Positions 23,861 through 35,289 of a stretch of 42,797 bases of DNA are shown here, piece after piece. Position numbers and translations under genes: made by a program. The DNA is from Pelargonium nanum (Eukaryota > Streptophyta > Magnoliopsida > Geraniales > Geraniaceae). The stretch spans positions 1 to 42,797 of the forward strand of contig JAYMTF010000249.1 in NCBI GenBank assembly GCA_036897485.1, in the 5' to 3' direction. Below the pieces are notes generated by a model. That model was not told the origin of the DNA. It saw nothing but the letters and a program-made list of their open reading frames with translations, and did no database searches. Numbering within the stretch: position 1 is the first letter of the stretch; each line of letters starts with the position of its first letter.

Positions 23861-26800
23861 TTACAAAATCTTAATTGACCAGTCTTCTGCTATCCGGACA
23901 TTAGGCTTACGGATGGTTAAAACCGTGGGGCTACGTGCTGCTGCTTGAAGGCGGAGAGGTCCAAGTTCGATTTCAGCATTTTTGTTCGATGGTTCAATTA
24001 GTACTCTTTTTGGTCCCTTGGACATTCCTAGCAAAATAATCCTCTCGATAATGCAGTCTGAAGAAAATGGAGCTTTGCCTGAGGAAGTGGGTGCAATGTT
24101 CAAAGAAGTAAGCTTGCCACCAGAGAATACAAAACGCCGATGGATGTAGGCTCCTTGCTCAAATGCAAAACTCTTGCCATCATCAACATAGAGTTCACCT
24201 TCAGCTTCTTGCGAACTGTTAAGAGCTATCACCTATTATAAGCAGAGAGAAATCAGAGATCACAAATTTGATAATCTACACTACTTATGTTATAATCTAT
24301 GATACCTTGATTCTACTTATGATAAGTACAGTAGGCTTCTAGATGGAGAAATTTTGACAATTGTGTGTGCTTTCAAGAGTATGCCTGGAAGGGTTAGTTC
24401 ATATACATACCAGTGTATAAGGATCATTCACCATCTGCGTAGAGCTCCGACGAAAACGGTCTTTTCTTGGTATGATGGTTCCGGCCCTTTGGAAAGCAGG
24501 AATACTCTCTTCAGAAGCCTCCAACTTGTAGGTCTTACCTCCCTTCAGTGCAGTTCCAGTTCTCACATCATACCAAGATTCCTTTCCAGGCAAATAAACT
24601 GATACATCTTTTGCTCGCTGATAAGAAAGTAAGAAAAAAATGTTCCCCATTATGTCAAATACTAAGATGAAGAGAAAAGTCAATGTCCAAAACATAAAAA
24701 TAAAAATACAAGGCACTGTCAAAGAAACAATGAATCAAGCAATTATATGGTTACAGCAGGCACCTCAGTGTAAATCCCCTGAACCAAAAGACTGTTGCCA
24801 ACCATGAAAGCTTCGTCATTACTGAAAGTAGATTCATCAGAAGGGAACTCCATCCACAGAGGGCGAACAACTGGAATACCACTGGTGTTTGCCTCTCTAA
24901 ATAATGTGTAGAAGTATGGCAGCAACATATAACGTACATGTATAGCCTCCCTTATAAGTTGTGTATTTCGTTCTCTGTAATTCAGACAAAAACCAGCAAT
25001 TTAATGGTATAAAACAAAGTGCTTCAAAAGTTACAACATTACCAAATTAGTGGCATAAATATCAGGGTTCTTAGACATTCCAACAATGGAAGATCACATT
25101 ATGTGTGTTTCTCACAACTTACAGCTGAACCCCTTTTAGGCAAACACATTGCACAAATTTTAATGCCTAACCGTATTCTGCATATTGAACTGTATTTTAA
25201 AAAATAAAGCAAAGGCCATTATGTCATATTATCCTCAAGATAGACTGCTAGGTACATGCAGGGTTCCACTCCTAAGGCAAGTTTCAAATATATATATATA
25301 TATATTTGAGGTACAAACAAACAGGAGTAGACGACAGAAGCAATGGTTTATATGCTGCGAAGCTATGGGTCTATGAATCAGCCTGAAAGATCAGTTATAG
25401 GTGCTGCAAGCACGAATATTTCAATTGCAAGCATCACTTTCATACACTAATATTTCCCCTCCCCTACCCACCCAAAGTAAGTTCTGCATGAAATCTAATT
25501 CAGAGGATTTACACTTCAAAGTGCCAATTTTCCCTTCAGTATCTGTACAAATTCGATTCACCAAATAATGGAGGATAGCAGAAAGTATTTTAGTCAGTTG
25601 GATCTCCTAATGGCTTCACAAAATTATAAAATGTACACAGCCAAGCTCCTCTATTCCCCATGCCCAACAATTGTGGTATGTGCCCCATCTTCCACATTCT
25701 TTTGTTTAGCCACCAACAGATCAAGCTCCAAAAACAAAACTAGAATTGGCGAAGACCTAACTATAGTCTATAAGCTATCAGTTAAAGAAACCATCACCAA
25801 AAGTAAGTTTTATATTTGAGAAACTATATGTTATTGTTTAAAATCTTTAGAGGACATTTGATGACTTTTGCCTATTAAGCCAGCAGCTAATGGAAACTGC
25901 TGCGTATATGCAATTGGTTCAAGGACATTTTTTCTAGTAATTTGTACAACTTAAATTGTTATTTTTATATGTTGAGAAGAGGTTTAATAAGGCTATAAGA
26001 GGATAAAATGTCTGGGGGCATGTTACTTCTCATACCATTACTGACAAGCTTTTACGTTAACTTCATGCTCAGTCGCTATGGATGGCAATAAAGCTCTATG
26101 AAAACTTTACTGCTCACTCTTTTGAAAGAGGTGTTTTATCCGGGTCTTGTATATCACAGTATGTAGAATAATATTATTGACAGTTTAATTAATGCTTTAA
26201 TAAGACAAAAACACTAAAATAACCTACAGAGAAGTGTCACTTGTTATGAACAAGTGAGACATATTTCTCTAGTCCTTGTGGGACACTGCTAGTAATGAAA
26301 AACTTAAAAGGGCATCTTGTAAACAAATTCTTAGAGCAAAATCTTCCTAAAAAATAGTCTACAAGTGTTGATCATGGCCAACTATGATATAAGGGTCATA
26401 CACCCAGTCTATGAAGAAAAAAATTCAAATAAAAAAGGGAAAAATGAACAACAGTTTCACCTAGAAGATATACATATATGCTCATGACTTTATATACATA
26501 AGTTTGCGTGCATGTGAGTACACATATTCATCTGTGTGGTTCAAGAATTGGAAAAGGAGGTTACTTGAATAATGGTAAAGGATTTCTTACCCAAATAACC
26601 AAGGTTCCCTCCTTTTTGTATCATGATGTGCATGGCCCCTAAAGAAAGGATAGTAAGCACCCACTTGATACCAGCGAACTAACAACTCAGGCTCAGGGTT
26701 GCCAAAGAACCCACCAACATCCGCACCTGCAGTTATATACATAGTGAATACCAGTAAAGCAACTTGCATTGATAATTGATACTCTATGTCCCAAAATAAG

Positions 26801-29800
26801 TATTCACTTTACTAAATTTTTTGTCCCAAACTAAGAGTCCACTTCCCTTTGTTGGTTAATTAGTTATGCATGAATTACCAACAATATCCCATAAGAGGGA
26901 GCACAGCCCAACAAAAACAAAAAATGGGAAAGTAAATACTCATTTTGGAACAAAGAGAGTACTTATTTTAATTTTGGATAGACCAATTCGCATTGAACAT
27001 TAAGACTAAATGGATTACACCTACCTGAGAATGTCATTCCAGTAAGTCCAAGAGTCAAGATCATTGGGATTGAAACCCTAAGGTGCTCCCATTCAGCAGT
27101 GTTATCTCCTGTCCAAACAGCTCCATACCTTTGACTTCCAGCAAATAATGCTCTTGACAAGACAAAAGGCCTGTCCTTTCCATCACTTCGCTTTATTAAC
27201 CCATCAGCTGTACCCATGTGAAAATAGTACCCATAGGCATTATGTAACTCTCGGTGTTCCACACCTCCATAATGTAAAGCATCTCTAGGCATGGTCACCT
27301 GGATACAGAAAATAACAAAGTACATATGTTAGTTAAAGACAGATACAATCACAACAGATCACGCATTCGACCTGAAGTTCCTACAGAAAAAAATCTTGGT
27401 ATCTCATAAATGCATAAACACAAATAACCCAACAACCCATATTTTTCATGATAATTTTGAAATTACTCAACAGTCAATATACCCTTGAAATACCATCTGA
27501 GCAACCAATTTGGTTGGAAAACAAGCACAATTTGTTGAGTGCTGCTCCCTATGAAGTAGTTCCATACACACTTACATACAAATATTATCACCTAAGGTTA
27601 CAGTCATATAACTGTTACTAAAATTACTATTATCAGTAGTACCATAATCAGCTAACTTGATAATGCTCCAGAAGTCCCAAGCCAGCACTCAGTTCTTATT
27701 TTGCTTGCCAGGTTTGGATTTCTAACCTACTGTTCAATGATAATATAATATAGGTCGAATTTTGGCCTACAACAATTTTCTTTCCATACGTAGAGAAGAA
27801 AACTAACTTCTTATATGTTAGAGGGAATGTCTGGCATTGAGTTCAGTTCAAGGCTTAATTAGTTATCTTTAATCACCTTTAAGAATTGATTCAGTCTTGG
27901 CTTCATTTTAAACCTAAATATACTCATAAAATATAAATATTTTCAGTCACCGAAGTTAGCTTCATCACCGGCCTCAATATACCTAGTGGATCTGGTTCAT
28001 AGCTTTGCCAAATGCCCCCTAGGAGGGATATCATATCCATAAGCATAATGGATGTAAGGGAAGTACAGGAAAGTTCTACATTACATGTAGCATTCATTTA
28101 GTGCCCCAGTTTTTTGGCAAGTTAGTAAGGTAACAGGCAAGGAACTGTGGAAATGGGTTAATTCATTTTTTGTTGGACTTATGTTTGCATAGAGCACTGG
28201 TGATGTTAAAAAAACCATGCACTATGATAGTTGTTCTTTTTTGGCCTGTTAATTATAACGAGATTTCGAAGCCGAATACAACCTTACAGTTAAAGTCCAT
28301 TGTCAAAAGTAAAATACCTAACACAGATATTCCTCTAATTAACTTAAAATTATACCAGTTCTACAGTGCCCTATAACATATAAATAGATAAGGAACTATT
28401 TCCCTGTTATACTCAAAGTTCGCTAATCACTAAGCATGTCATTGATGAATTAGCACAGAAATGAAGAGGCAAAAAAACATGCTTCAATTAGCATGCCAGC
28501 CTAAGATGCATGACAGAGCTACCATCTAATAAAATTGAACAATGATATGAAATAAAGCAAAAAAGATCTCATCTCGGGGGGAAAATCATAAAACAAAATG
28601 AAAAGAACAATAGAAAATAACCACACCTCTGGACCATTGAAGACAGAAGGCTCATTCATATCATTCCAAATGTACAAAGAAGGAGTTGAACCAACATAAT
28701 TCTCATAAGAGAACTTCTCAGCCCACCACGACCTGATCTCGGGATTCACCATATCTAGATAAGAAGATGAACCTGGCCAGCACCACCCATCAAAATCCTT
28801 GCCAGTGGCATCTTTTACATAATATCCCTTCTGTGAGGCCTCCTTGTGAATATAATATGAATCGTCCCGCTTAATATGAGGATCCACAATGGTGACCATG
28901 TGCCTGCCCTTTACAGCCAATTTCTTCTGCATCTCTTCCGGATTAGGAAAAAGCATTCTATCCCATGTAAAATACTTCTTCCCATCTGTATGCTCAATAT
29001 CAAGCCACAAAACATCATAAGGAATGTCATGCTCATCAAACTTGGAATCAACTTGCTTCACATCCTCCTCATCCCTATAATTCCACCTACATTGGTGGTA
29101 AGCTGTCGCAAACAGCTGCGGCATTGATGGCTTGCCAGTGACACTAGTATACTGCCTAACTACATCCTTTGGTCCCGGACCAACAAAAAAGAATGTGTCC
29201 ACAATACCTGCCTCGCTCATCCATAACGAATCAATCCTGTTCTGAGATGAAGGCAGCGCAATACCAGAATCTGCATCCCACCCAGAACCAAGAACATCAA
29301 TCTGCATTTCAGCTGCATTTAACCAGAAAAACCCAGAAGTGCCTCTAGCCTTGCCGTGCGAGAGCATGAACGGTATGGCCCCATAAATCCCAAAAGGCGA
29401 ATCATGAATATACTCGAAAACATCCAGATTAAACAACCTGTACGGTTCCGAATCGTCGACTCCTGGTCCCTTTGTAGCCTTCAAAGCAAGACTCGTCGCG
29501 TGTTCTGGTATCCCATACACGAAATCAGCCCCGTAGAACGATACATCGAAGCTAATCGACTGCGGACCGTACGGTCTCGTATCAGTGTGCCCGCGAAACT
29601 TCTCCTCCCAATCGTCCCCTTCCTGCTTAACCCTCAATTGCTCGAAATCGAACAAACCATGCGAGTTCATGGACAGAACGCGATCTCCCCCTTTCTCCCG
29701 CACGAAGATCTCGAACGGATTGTGCCTGAGAACAGCCTCGTATCCATCGGACAAGTACACGACCGACGACGGAGTCGCGTCGGCGCCGACCGTCTCAGTC

Positions 29801-30207
29801 GAAAACCGCTGAAGCCAGAGCTTCTTAGCAAGAAACTCCGGCACAACAACATCAGGGACCTCGAATCGCTTCTTAGGCGGGTCCAACGAAGCGTCCTCGT
29901 CGATCTTGAGACGGAGGATGCCATCTTGGTAGACAGAGAGAGTGAGGATCAGAGGAGAGTTGGGCTGATCCTGACCGTCGGGGAGGAGCTTGGCGGTGAG
30001 GTCGCCGTCGACGATGGAGACATCGTGGACGGAGAGAGAGCAGGAACCGGGCTTGCGAGCTCGGGCGCGCTTGCAGAATGGGGTTTGGTTACAGTTTCTG
30101 AACTCGTCCTTCTTCCATGAAGAGACGAGGAGAGTGTTGAGGGAGAGAAGAAGGAGGAGAAGAAGAAGGGGCAGAGAGAGAGATCGGTGGCTCATGTGAG
30201 AGTTCAT
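23861..30207 (-). CDS. Glucosidase II alpha subunit (GH31), 6 exons
   Basis: ER alpha-glucosidase that trims the two inner alpha-1,3-glucoses from N-glycans and so controls the calnexin/calreticulin folding cycle; orthologous to Arabidopsis PSL5/RSW3. Coding exons in transcript order: 30207-28627, 27298-27025, 26726-26591, 24974-24764, 24617-24411, 24232-23861. They join in frame to 926 aa, close to the plant norm of about 920. A Leu-rich signal peptide fills roughly residues 9-30. The catalytic core has WNDMNEPS with the nucleophile at Asp516, the WTGDNTAEW motif with the acid/base at Asp592, and [12 protein letters not shown]. The C-terminal domain ends WSIKIL. There is no HDEL, as expected, because the beta subunit provides ER retention. 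The first exon alone encodes 527 residues. Intron 2 holds a complete MITE (26780-26961); introns 1 (1.3 kb) and 3 (1.6 kb) show only simple repeats. Catalytic residues are intact. Confidence 0.96.
26780..26961. mobile_element. Complete Stowaway-like MITE in glucosidase II intron
   Basis: 182 bases bounded by TA. The left end TACTCTATGTCCCAAAATAA and right end ATTTTGGAACAAAGAGAGTA are imperfect inverted repeats of the CTCCCTCCGTCCCAAAA type. It makes up about 60% of the 298-bp intron between exons 2 and 3. The interior contains ATGCATGAATTACCAACAAT, the family core also seen in UVR8 intron 6. Confidence 0.8.
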
Positions 30208-30941
30208 GGGAGATAGATCATAGTAAGTGAAGGAAATGGAGAAGTGGAAAAACCCTAGAAATGGAGATCGGATCAGTGGTGGGTGAGAGAGAAGAAAGAA
30301 GAAGACTTGAACTGTAGCAGTAGTGAATCAGAGTCAGAGTCAGAGAGACGTGAATTCAATTGCGGGTCGGGTTGTTGGTTTCGGTTATTATGGGTTGGGC
30401 TCTCATGGGTCAGACAAACTAATATGGACTAGGCCCAGAGCGTTGGCCCAAACAAAAAAATGAATTTATTGCGTTGGGCTTATTGGGCTTTCATGGGACA
30501 TCCAAACTAATTTGGACTAGGCCCATATGGCTTCTACTCCAATATCTGTGTTTATTGGAGAGTCCTTCCTCACCATAAAATTGTTAGTCACAACTAAACA
30601 TTATTCAATCCAACAAGCGCTACACGTCTACAAATTTATTAGAGCAATAATGAAATGATATTCTCTCGCGAGTTTGACTCATAAACTCATGGAAGAGGAT
30701 GCGCATGAGTTGGTGTGTGTGTTTTACATGCGTATTTTTTTGACATGCATCAATAGATTTGAACCAAAAAAAAATTATGCGAAAATTACAAAGAAAAACC
30801 CCAAAATGAAAGTGGCAACATAACATGCTATTTGATATCACAATCAAATCCAACAAAACATGCAAAGAGATTTGTTCTTTATTCAAAGAGTTCACTTGCA
30901 TTTCAAATCATCATCGCATCTTCTATCCGCTAGCTGGCAAT
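30208..30941. other. Glucosidase II promoter and SOD 3' flank
   Basis: About 730 bases with no gene. It contains the glucosidase II leader and promoter: a telo-box-like AAACCCTAGA near 30249 and repeated site-II-like GGGCC/GGCCCA words, described separately. I see no convincing TATA box, which fits a constitutive housekeeping promoter. The short minus-strand frame at 30620-30901 is not credible. Confidence 0.55.
30395..30525 (-). promoter_or_regulatory. Duplicated 43-bp block with site-II (TCP-type) motifs
   Basis: The blocks at 30395-30437 and 30483-30525 match at 38 of 43 positions with a period of 88 bases. Each begins TTGGGCT and ends GGACTAGGCCCA; further TTGGCCCA and GTTGGGCTT words lie between them. 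TGGGCY/GGCCCA are site II elements bound by TCP factors in promoters of growth-related genes. They lie about 190-320 bases upstream of the glucosidase II ATG. Confidence 0.6.
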
Positions 30942-32923
30942 TCATCCTTGCAGACCAATAACACCTGCAAAAACATGTGCACAAACAAAGATGGATCACA
31001 TTCAAAATGCAAGGAAGCGATGCAATAATAAAAGAATACATGCTCAGAAAGTTGAAAGAAACGTTCACAATATGTTTGTTGTCAAACATTAACACCAGTA
31101 AATTGTTAGACAACCTCAACTATAAGTAAATACAATATATGCACACACATAGCAAAAAAAAAAAAAAATCGTTTCAAGTCAGGTTGACTTTGTTCAAATG
31201 GTTCAGTTAATTCACATTCACTTACCGCAAGCAACTCTGCCACCAGCATTTCCAGTGGATTTGCTAAGCTCGTGTCCCCCTGACAAAGGAAGCAACAAAT
31301 ATCGCAATCTTAGCTGACAGTAATCAAATGATTTCTAATCGCTTTTCTAGTATAGCAAACACGCAAATTATTTGTTCTAGGAACATCTCATAGAGCAAGC
31401 ACTAAGTCTCTTGTTCAAACTCGAAGTGATGACAAGACAACCGTATAAAAAATCTCATACATTTCTAATAAAATCACGATCATCCCAGCAACATGTTGTG
31501 CAACTTGCCTCCAGACAAGCCAGCCAATCAACTACCCTAAATTAAAAGGGGTGCCATGGCCTTGATATTGTTAAGCTAACTTTTGAGGTTCAGGACCAAG
31601 GCAAAACCTAATTTTCAATAATGGCTTAAGAAGTTTTATCCACATTCAAAAGGGTGTTGACGTAAGACATTGCTAGTATATAAAAAAACTAGGACAGCCA
31701 CTTAGTCACGTGATGGCCTCTTTGATTGAGAGACATAATCAGTTGGTGATAATTATACTTCTTAAAGTCAACTGTTACGATAAACTACAACAGCTCACTT
31801 CCTTAACCAATTGCCATCCCAAAAAGTTTAGATGACAGCATCAGAGTTTATGAAGATTACCCTTGCCAAGATCATCAGGATCTCCATGGACAACAACAGC
31901 TCTTCCAATTATGGAATTTGGTCCGGTAAGAGGAATCTGTAGAGAAAATATAAAAAGCTCTGGTTCAGTTTGATGTTCATGTATACAAGAAAAATATAAA
32001 CCCAAAATAAAGAGGTAAAGAACAGAAACCTGCTTATCAACAATTGTGAATTCAGCAGTACCTGCACCACAAATAAACCAAGAGTGTTAAGAGCAATTAT
32101 TTAAGAACTGAACATCAATCCATCATAATCTAACAAAATGTTCATGTGAATTCACAGCTCAACTAATAACAATCAAAACATGAATAATAAACAATTTTAA
32201 GGGCAATACAGAACAAAATGTTCACAATTTTAGGGAAGACATAGAAGATAAACTTCATGACAAAAGACAGAAATTTTAATTAAAGAGAAATAGGGAAGGC
32301 AAATTTGGTAGAAATAAACTTCATCTGAATTCCGTGCTAGTTAGTTCCTTGTATACAAAAAGTAGTAGCCTACAGTACAAAAAACCATAACATACATAAA
32401 GGTCAAGATGATGATAACATGAACAAAGACATACCATCTTCACCAACATTCACATTGCCCAAATCACCAGCATGACGATTCTCGTCTTCAGGGGCACCAT
32501 GCTCTTTGCCAGCAGGATTAAAATGTGGACCTATAATATTCATCAAACCAAATTGAGCCTCGTATTTAAAATAAGAGTAGGTCCTTGACTATTCTCCCAG
32601 CCCAACCACCACTTAAGAATATAAAGAAAACACTACTGTCCTTGGACCATTACGACCGTACCAGTTGAAAGGCATCCATTTGTTGTGTCCCCAAGAGCAT
32701 GGACATGGAAGCCATGATGACCAGGCTTAAGGCCTTTAAGGCTTCCAGTTACTGTAGTTGGGCCTGCAAAATGTGTTGGAAGTGAGTTTTTTAATAGGAC
32801 AATAATGATATGTATGGTATGACCAATTAAACAGAATTTCAGCTCACCATCTCCTTCTTGAGAGAAATGGATAGTTCCACTGACACCCTCACTACTGCTG
32901 AGAACTACAACGGCCTTCACCAT
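30942..32923 (-). CDS. CSD1: Cytosolic Cu/Zn superoxide dismutase, 7 coding exons
   Basis: Converts superoxide to hydrogen peroxide and oxygen in the cytosol. Coding exons in transcript order: 32923-32848, 32763-32662, 32530-32435, 32061-32030, 31936-31861, 31279-31226, 30964-30942. They join in frame to 152 aa, exactly the usual length for plant cytosolic CSD1. Copper ligands are His45, His47, His62 and His119; zinc ligands are His62, His70, His79 and Asp82. The Cys56-Cys145 disulfide and the active-site Arg142 are present. The family signatures GFHVHALGD and [16 protein letters not shown] are intact. There is no transit peptide, which separates it from chloroplast CSD2. An acceptor at 32937/32936 just before the ATG shows that a leader intron of about 1.05 kb separates the start codon from a noncoding exon near 33989-34060. 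The last exon encodes only seven residues. The mature leader appears to carry a miR398 site. Confidence 0.97.
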
Positions 32924-33296
32924 AGTGCTATGTGATCTATACAAAACGATATGCAATGTTATAATAACCATGTTATATTTTGATAGCAACACAAACTAGT
33001 AATAGAAGAGCCAGACCCAAAGGCTTTGGTTGCAGAACAACCAAATTCCATCAACTAGATATGTTTGGAAAAACCATAAGGACCATACCCATACAAAAAA
33101 TCAATTTGAAATACAATTCTAAAAGTAATTGGTTTACCACTTTGTTCCAACAACCACAAATTTCAAACCAATTTCTTCGGTCTCAAAGGGAGGTAATTGT
33201 GTCACTGGAAGTAAAGGGCTAGCGAACGGATTTTTCATCCCCCCAATAATCAATGTATTTACCCAATCCAATAGAGTTGAAAATGAACTAATATAA

Positions 33297-33512
33297 GGTT
33301 GCGTTTGGAAACATGGATTTGATTTGAAATCCACCATTTGAAATTTTGGATTTGAAATGTTGTATTTCAAATACAAATGTAATGTTTGGAAATTCATAAA
33401 ATTTCAAATGACAAGGCAAGAGCTGTCATTTGAAATCTCGACATGTTTTGAATGCTATTGGATTTGACTCAAATCCAACATTTCAAATCAAATGTTGGTT
33501 ACCAAACACACC
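33297..33512. mobile_element. MITE in the SOD leader intron, 216 bp
   Basis: The left end GGTTGCGTTTGGAAACATGG and right end TGGTTACCAAACACACC are inverted repeats, followed inward on both sides by ATTTGATTTGAAAT. ATAA flanks both sides, giving a TAA or ATAA target duplication. GGTGTGTTTGG-type ends with a 3-bp TAA site suggest the PIF/Harbinger (Tourist) group, although a hAT-type element is possible. An internal perfect palindrome, ATTTCAAATGACA against TGTCATTTGAAAT, lies at about 33402-33438. Confidence 0.7.
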
Positions 33513-33988
33513 ATAAAGGACATTTTAACCCAATTTCAGCTGTATCTACAAGTTGCCTAAAAAGCTCTGAGCTGAGAAAGTGCTAATTAACATATAAAAT
33601 CATCTTTCTTCTTCCCATATTCTCAGTAAAATAACTTTTTTTTTTACTCTTATGACCTCTAAACTAAAAGCATCAGTAGCTTACATAAATTAGCCCATGC
33701 ATTAGTTTCAGTGAAATCCTTCATTTCAAAAATCACATGTATAAAGTGATCGAGACAACCATTTAAGTACTTTCCACTGAAGATCATAAAATTAAAACCC
33801 AAACTCCAAACAAATTAGAGTGAAAAATGAAAACCACCAAAGTGTTTGCTCAACTTTCTTGCTAACCAAACAGAAGTTAAAGTATTAGCATCGAAACCTC
33901 AAAAGCAAAAAGATAGGCAAGTAATAAAGAATTAAAGTGAAATGAGTGAATTGAATTGGGAGTGAAGAAGAGAGACGAAGAGGCGTAC

Positions 33989-34060
33989 CTCAGATCAACC
34001 CTAGACGATGTAGAGAGCGCGAGTGTTGGGCAGAGCTGAGTGAATGAGTTTGTTGACCAA
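33989..34060 (-). other. Noncoding first exon of the SOD gene
   Basis: The donor CTGAG|GTACGC ends this exon at 33989, and splicing to the acceptor at 32936 puts ATCACATAGCACT directly in front of the SOD ATG. The upstream edge is estimated from a TATATA element at about 34088-34095. The exon holds most of the miR398-complementary sequence (33989-34003). The splice is inferred from consensus and from the miR398 match, not from a transcript. Confidence 0.6.
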
Positions 34061-34087
34061 AGTTATGCGATGCGATTGTATTGCTCC

Positions 34088-34095
34088 TATATATT
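34088..34095 (-). promoter_or_regulatory. TATA box of the SOD gene
   Basis: Minus-strand AATATATA lies about 85-100 bases upstream of the inferred leader donor site and would start transcription near 34060. No other TATA-like element is as well placed. Confidence 0.45.
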
Positions 34096-34099
34096 ATGG

Positions 34100-34880
34100 T
34101 GCGGGTCTTGGATAAGACACATAAGACCAACATGTTTTTTATTTGATTTTCAGACCAAATCCATTCATTTTTTCAGTTTCTCTCCAGTTCAAATGGTGTT
34201 AGATATATTTGGAATGACATAAAAATAAATTATTTGTTTGGAAATAATATAATTATGAATTTATTAAAAAAATAGATTTATATATTAAGTAAAAGAAAGT
34301 ATAACGTAACGAAGTTAATATTTTATATGTTGGTTGAATCATATCGAATATGATGGTTGATCTTGCAGAATATGCATGCACCAGTATAAAAGCGAGGTTT
34401 GTGGGGCTGGCTAGTGTGTTGGAGGGTGTTGTTCATGTTCCGGGGCTCGCGTTTCGAGCGACATTGGAGTGGGCGGGAGACAAATGTTGGGAGGTGGTTC
34501 AAACACGAGGTGGTTGACTCGTGTTTTTTCGGTCTCCTCATTAGTGATAATAGTCTACACCTTTGCATTATTTTTTTGTGTGAATTGTAGTTTCAATTTA
34601 CGAATTCGAATGGGGTGTCTCATTCTCTTGCAAAATACTCTAATTATGTGTCAAACTTGTGGTCCTCGGATAAGGATACCCTCTCCCAGACGGCTTTAAA
34701 CACTTTACTGGTTGATGCTTTGAGTTGAATGATACGGTTTTTTATAAATAAATAAATAAATAATCAACATCATATAAAATAAAATAAAAACTTAATAACA
34801 CACAACTTCATTCATGTGAATATAATCCGGTACTATACTAATGTGAAAATAACAAGAGACTAACAAAAGTAGAATCGGAA
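34100..34880. other. Intergenic between SOD and RUB, no gene
   Basis: No supported gene. A GC-richer segment at about 34390-34540 is preceded by TATAAAAGCG at 34384 and contains GGGGCTCGCGTTTCGAGCGA; frames on both strands there match nothing I know. A short run of AAAT/TAAA units lies near 34745-34763. The last bases before 34881 should be the RUB 3' UTR. Confidence 0.45.
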
Positions 34881-35174
34881 CTAAAATGTTGTAGAAGTAG
34901 AGCCACCCCTAAGAGCAAGCACAAGGTGAAGGACAGAGCCTCCCTCAACATTGTAGTCCTTGGCCGTCTTGTCGTCCGCCATCTGCTTCCCAGCGTAGAT
35001 GAGCCGCTGCTGCAGTGGCGGAATCCCCTCCTTCTCCTCGACCTTCTCCTTTATCCGATCAATGGTGTCCGTGAGCTCAATGTCGATCTGTATCTCTTTT
35101 CCTGTCAGTGTCTTCACCTTTATCATGCTCCCTCCTCTCAGTCCAAACACAACACTCTCTCCAACTTTCTTCAT
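34881..35174 (-). CDS. RUB/NEDD8-like modifier with a ubiquitin-like leader stump
   Basis: Ubiquitin-like modifier that plants attach to cullins to activate SCF-type E3 ligases. The 97-residue intronless product has three parts. Residues 1-15 are a leader ending GLRGG. Residues 16-91 are a 76-residue RUB unit beginning [11 protein letters not shown] and ending LALRGG. A six-residue tail, STSTTF, follows and should be removed by processing. Ala at the ALRGG position (Arg in ubiquitin) is the known discriminator for the NEDD8/RUB E1. Several residues differ from the RUB1/RUB2 sequence I recall (for example Gln in EIQIDI, Leu in IELTD, Met in GKQMADD), so it is a divergent copy. RUB1 and RUB2 of Arabidopsis are made as ubiquitin fusions; here the ubiquitin part is nearly gone. 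Starting at Met17 (35126) would give RUB alone. The lack of introns is compatible with a retrocopy, but plant ubiquitin-family genes are often intronless. Confidence 0.9.
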   Translation of the reverse strand: MKKVGESVVFGLRGGSMIKVKTLTGKEIQIDIELTDTIDRIKEKVEEKEGIPPLQQRLIYAGKQMADDKTAKDYNVEGGSVLHLVLALRGGSTSTTF

Positions 35175-35277
35175 GTTTGTGCAAGTAGCGACCTTGAATT
35201 GATTGGTGATTCAAGGATTGTGAACACTCCAAGCAACAGAAAGAGACTGATATTGAAGAGTTGATAGGGTTGCTGAG

Positions 35278-35289
35278 TATTTATATATG
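35278..35289 (-). promoter_or_regulatory. TATA box of the RUB gene
   Basis: CATATATAAATA on the minus strand sits about 105-115 bases before the RUB ATG, implying a leader of about 75 bases. A well-placed TATA box argues that this copy is expressed. Confidence 0.55.

Noticed and set aside
29356-30120. 254-residue open frame antisense to glucosidase II exon 1
   Set aside because: It is a shadow of a long coding exon, with no start context or homology.
34384-34540. Possible small RNA gene or exon after TATAAAAGCG
   Set aside because: No upstream snRNA element, no recognisable RNA fold and no protein family on either strand; left as unassigned.
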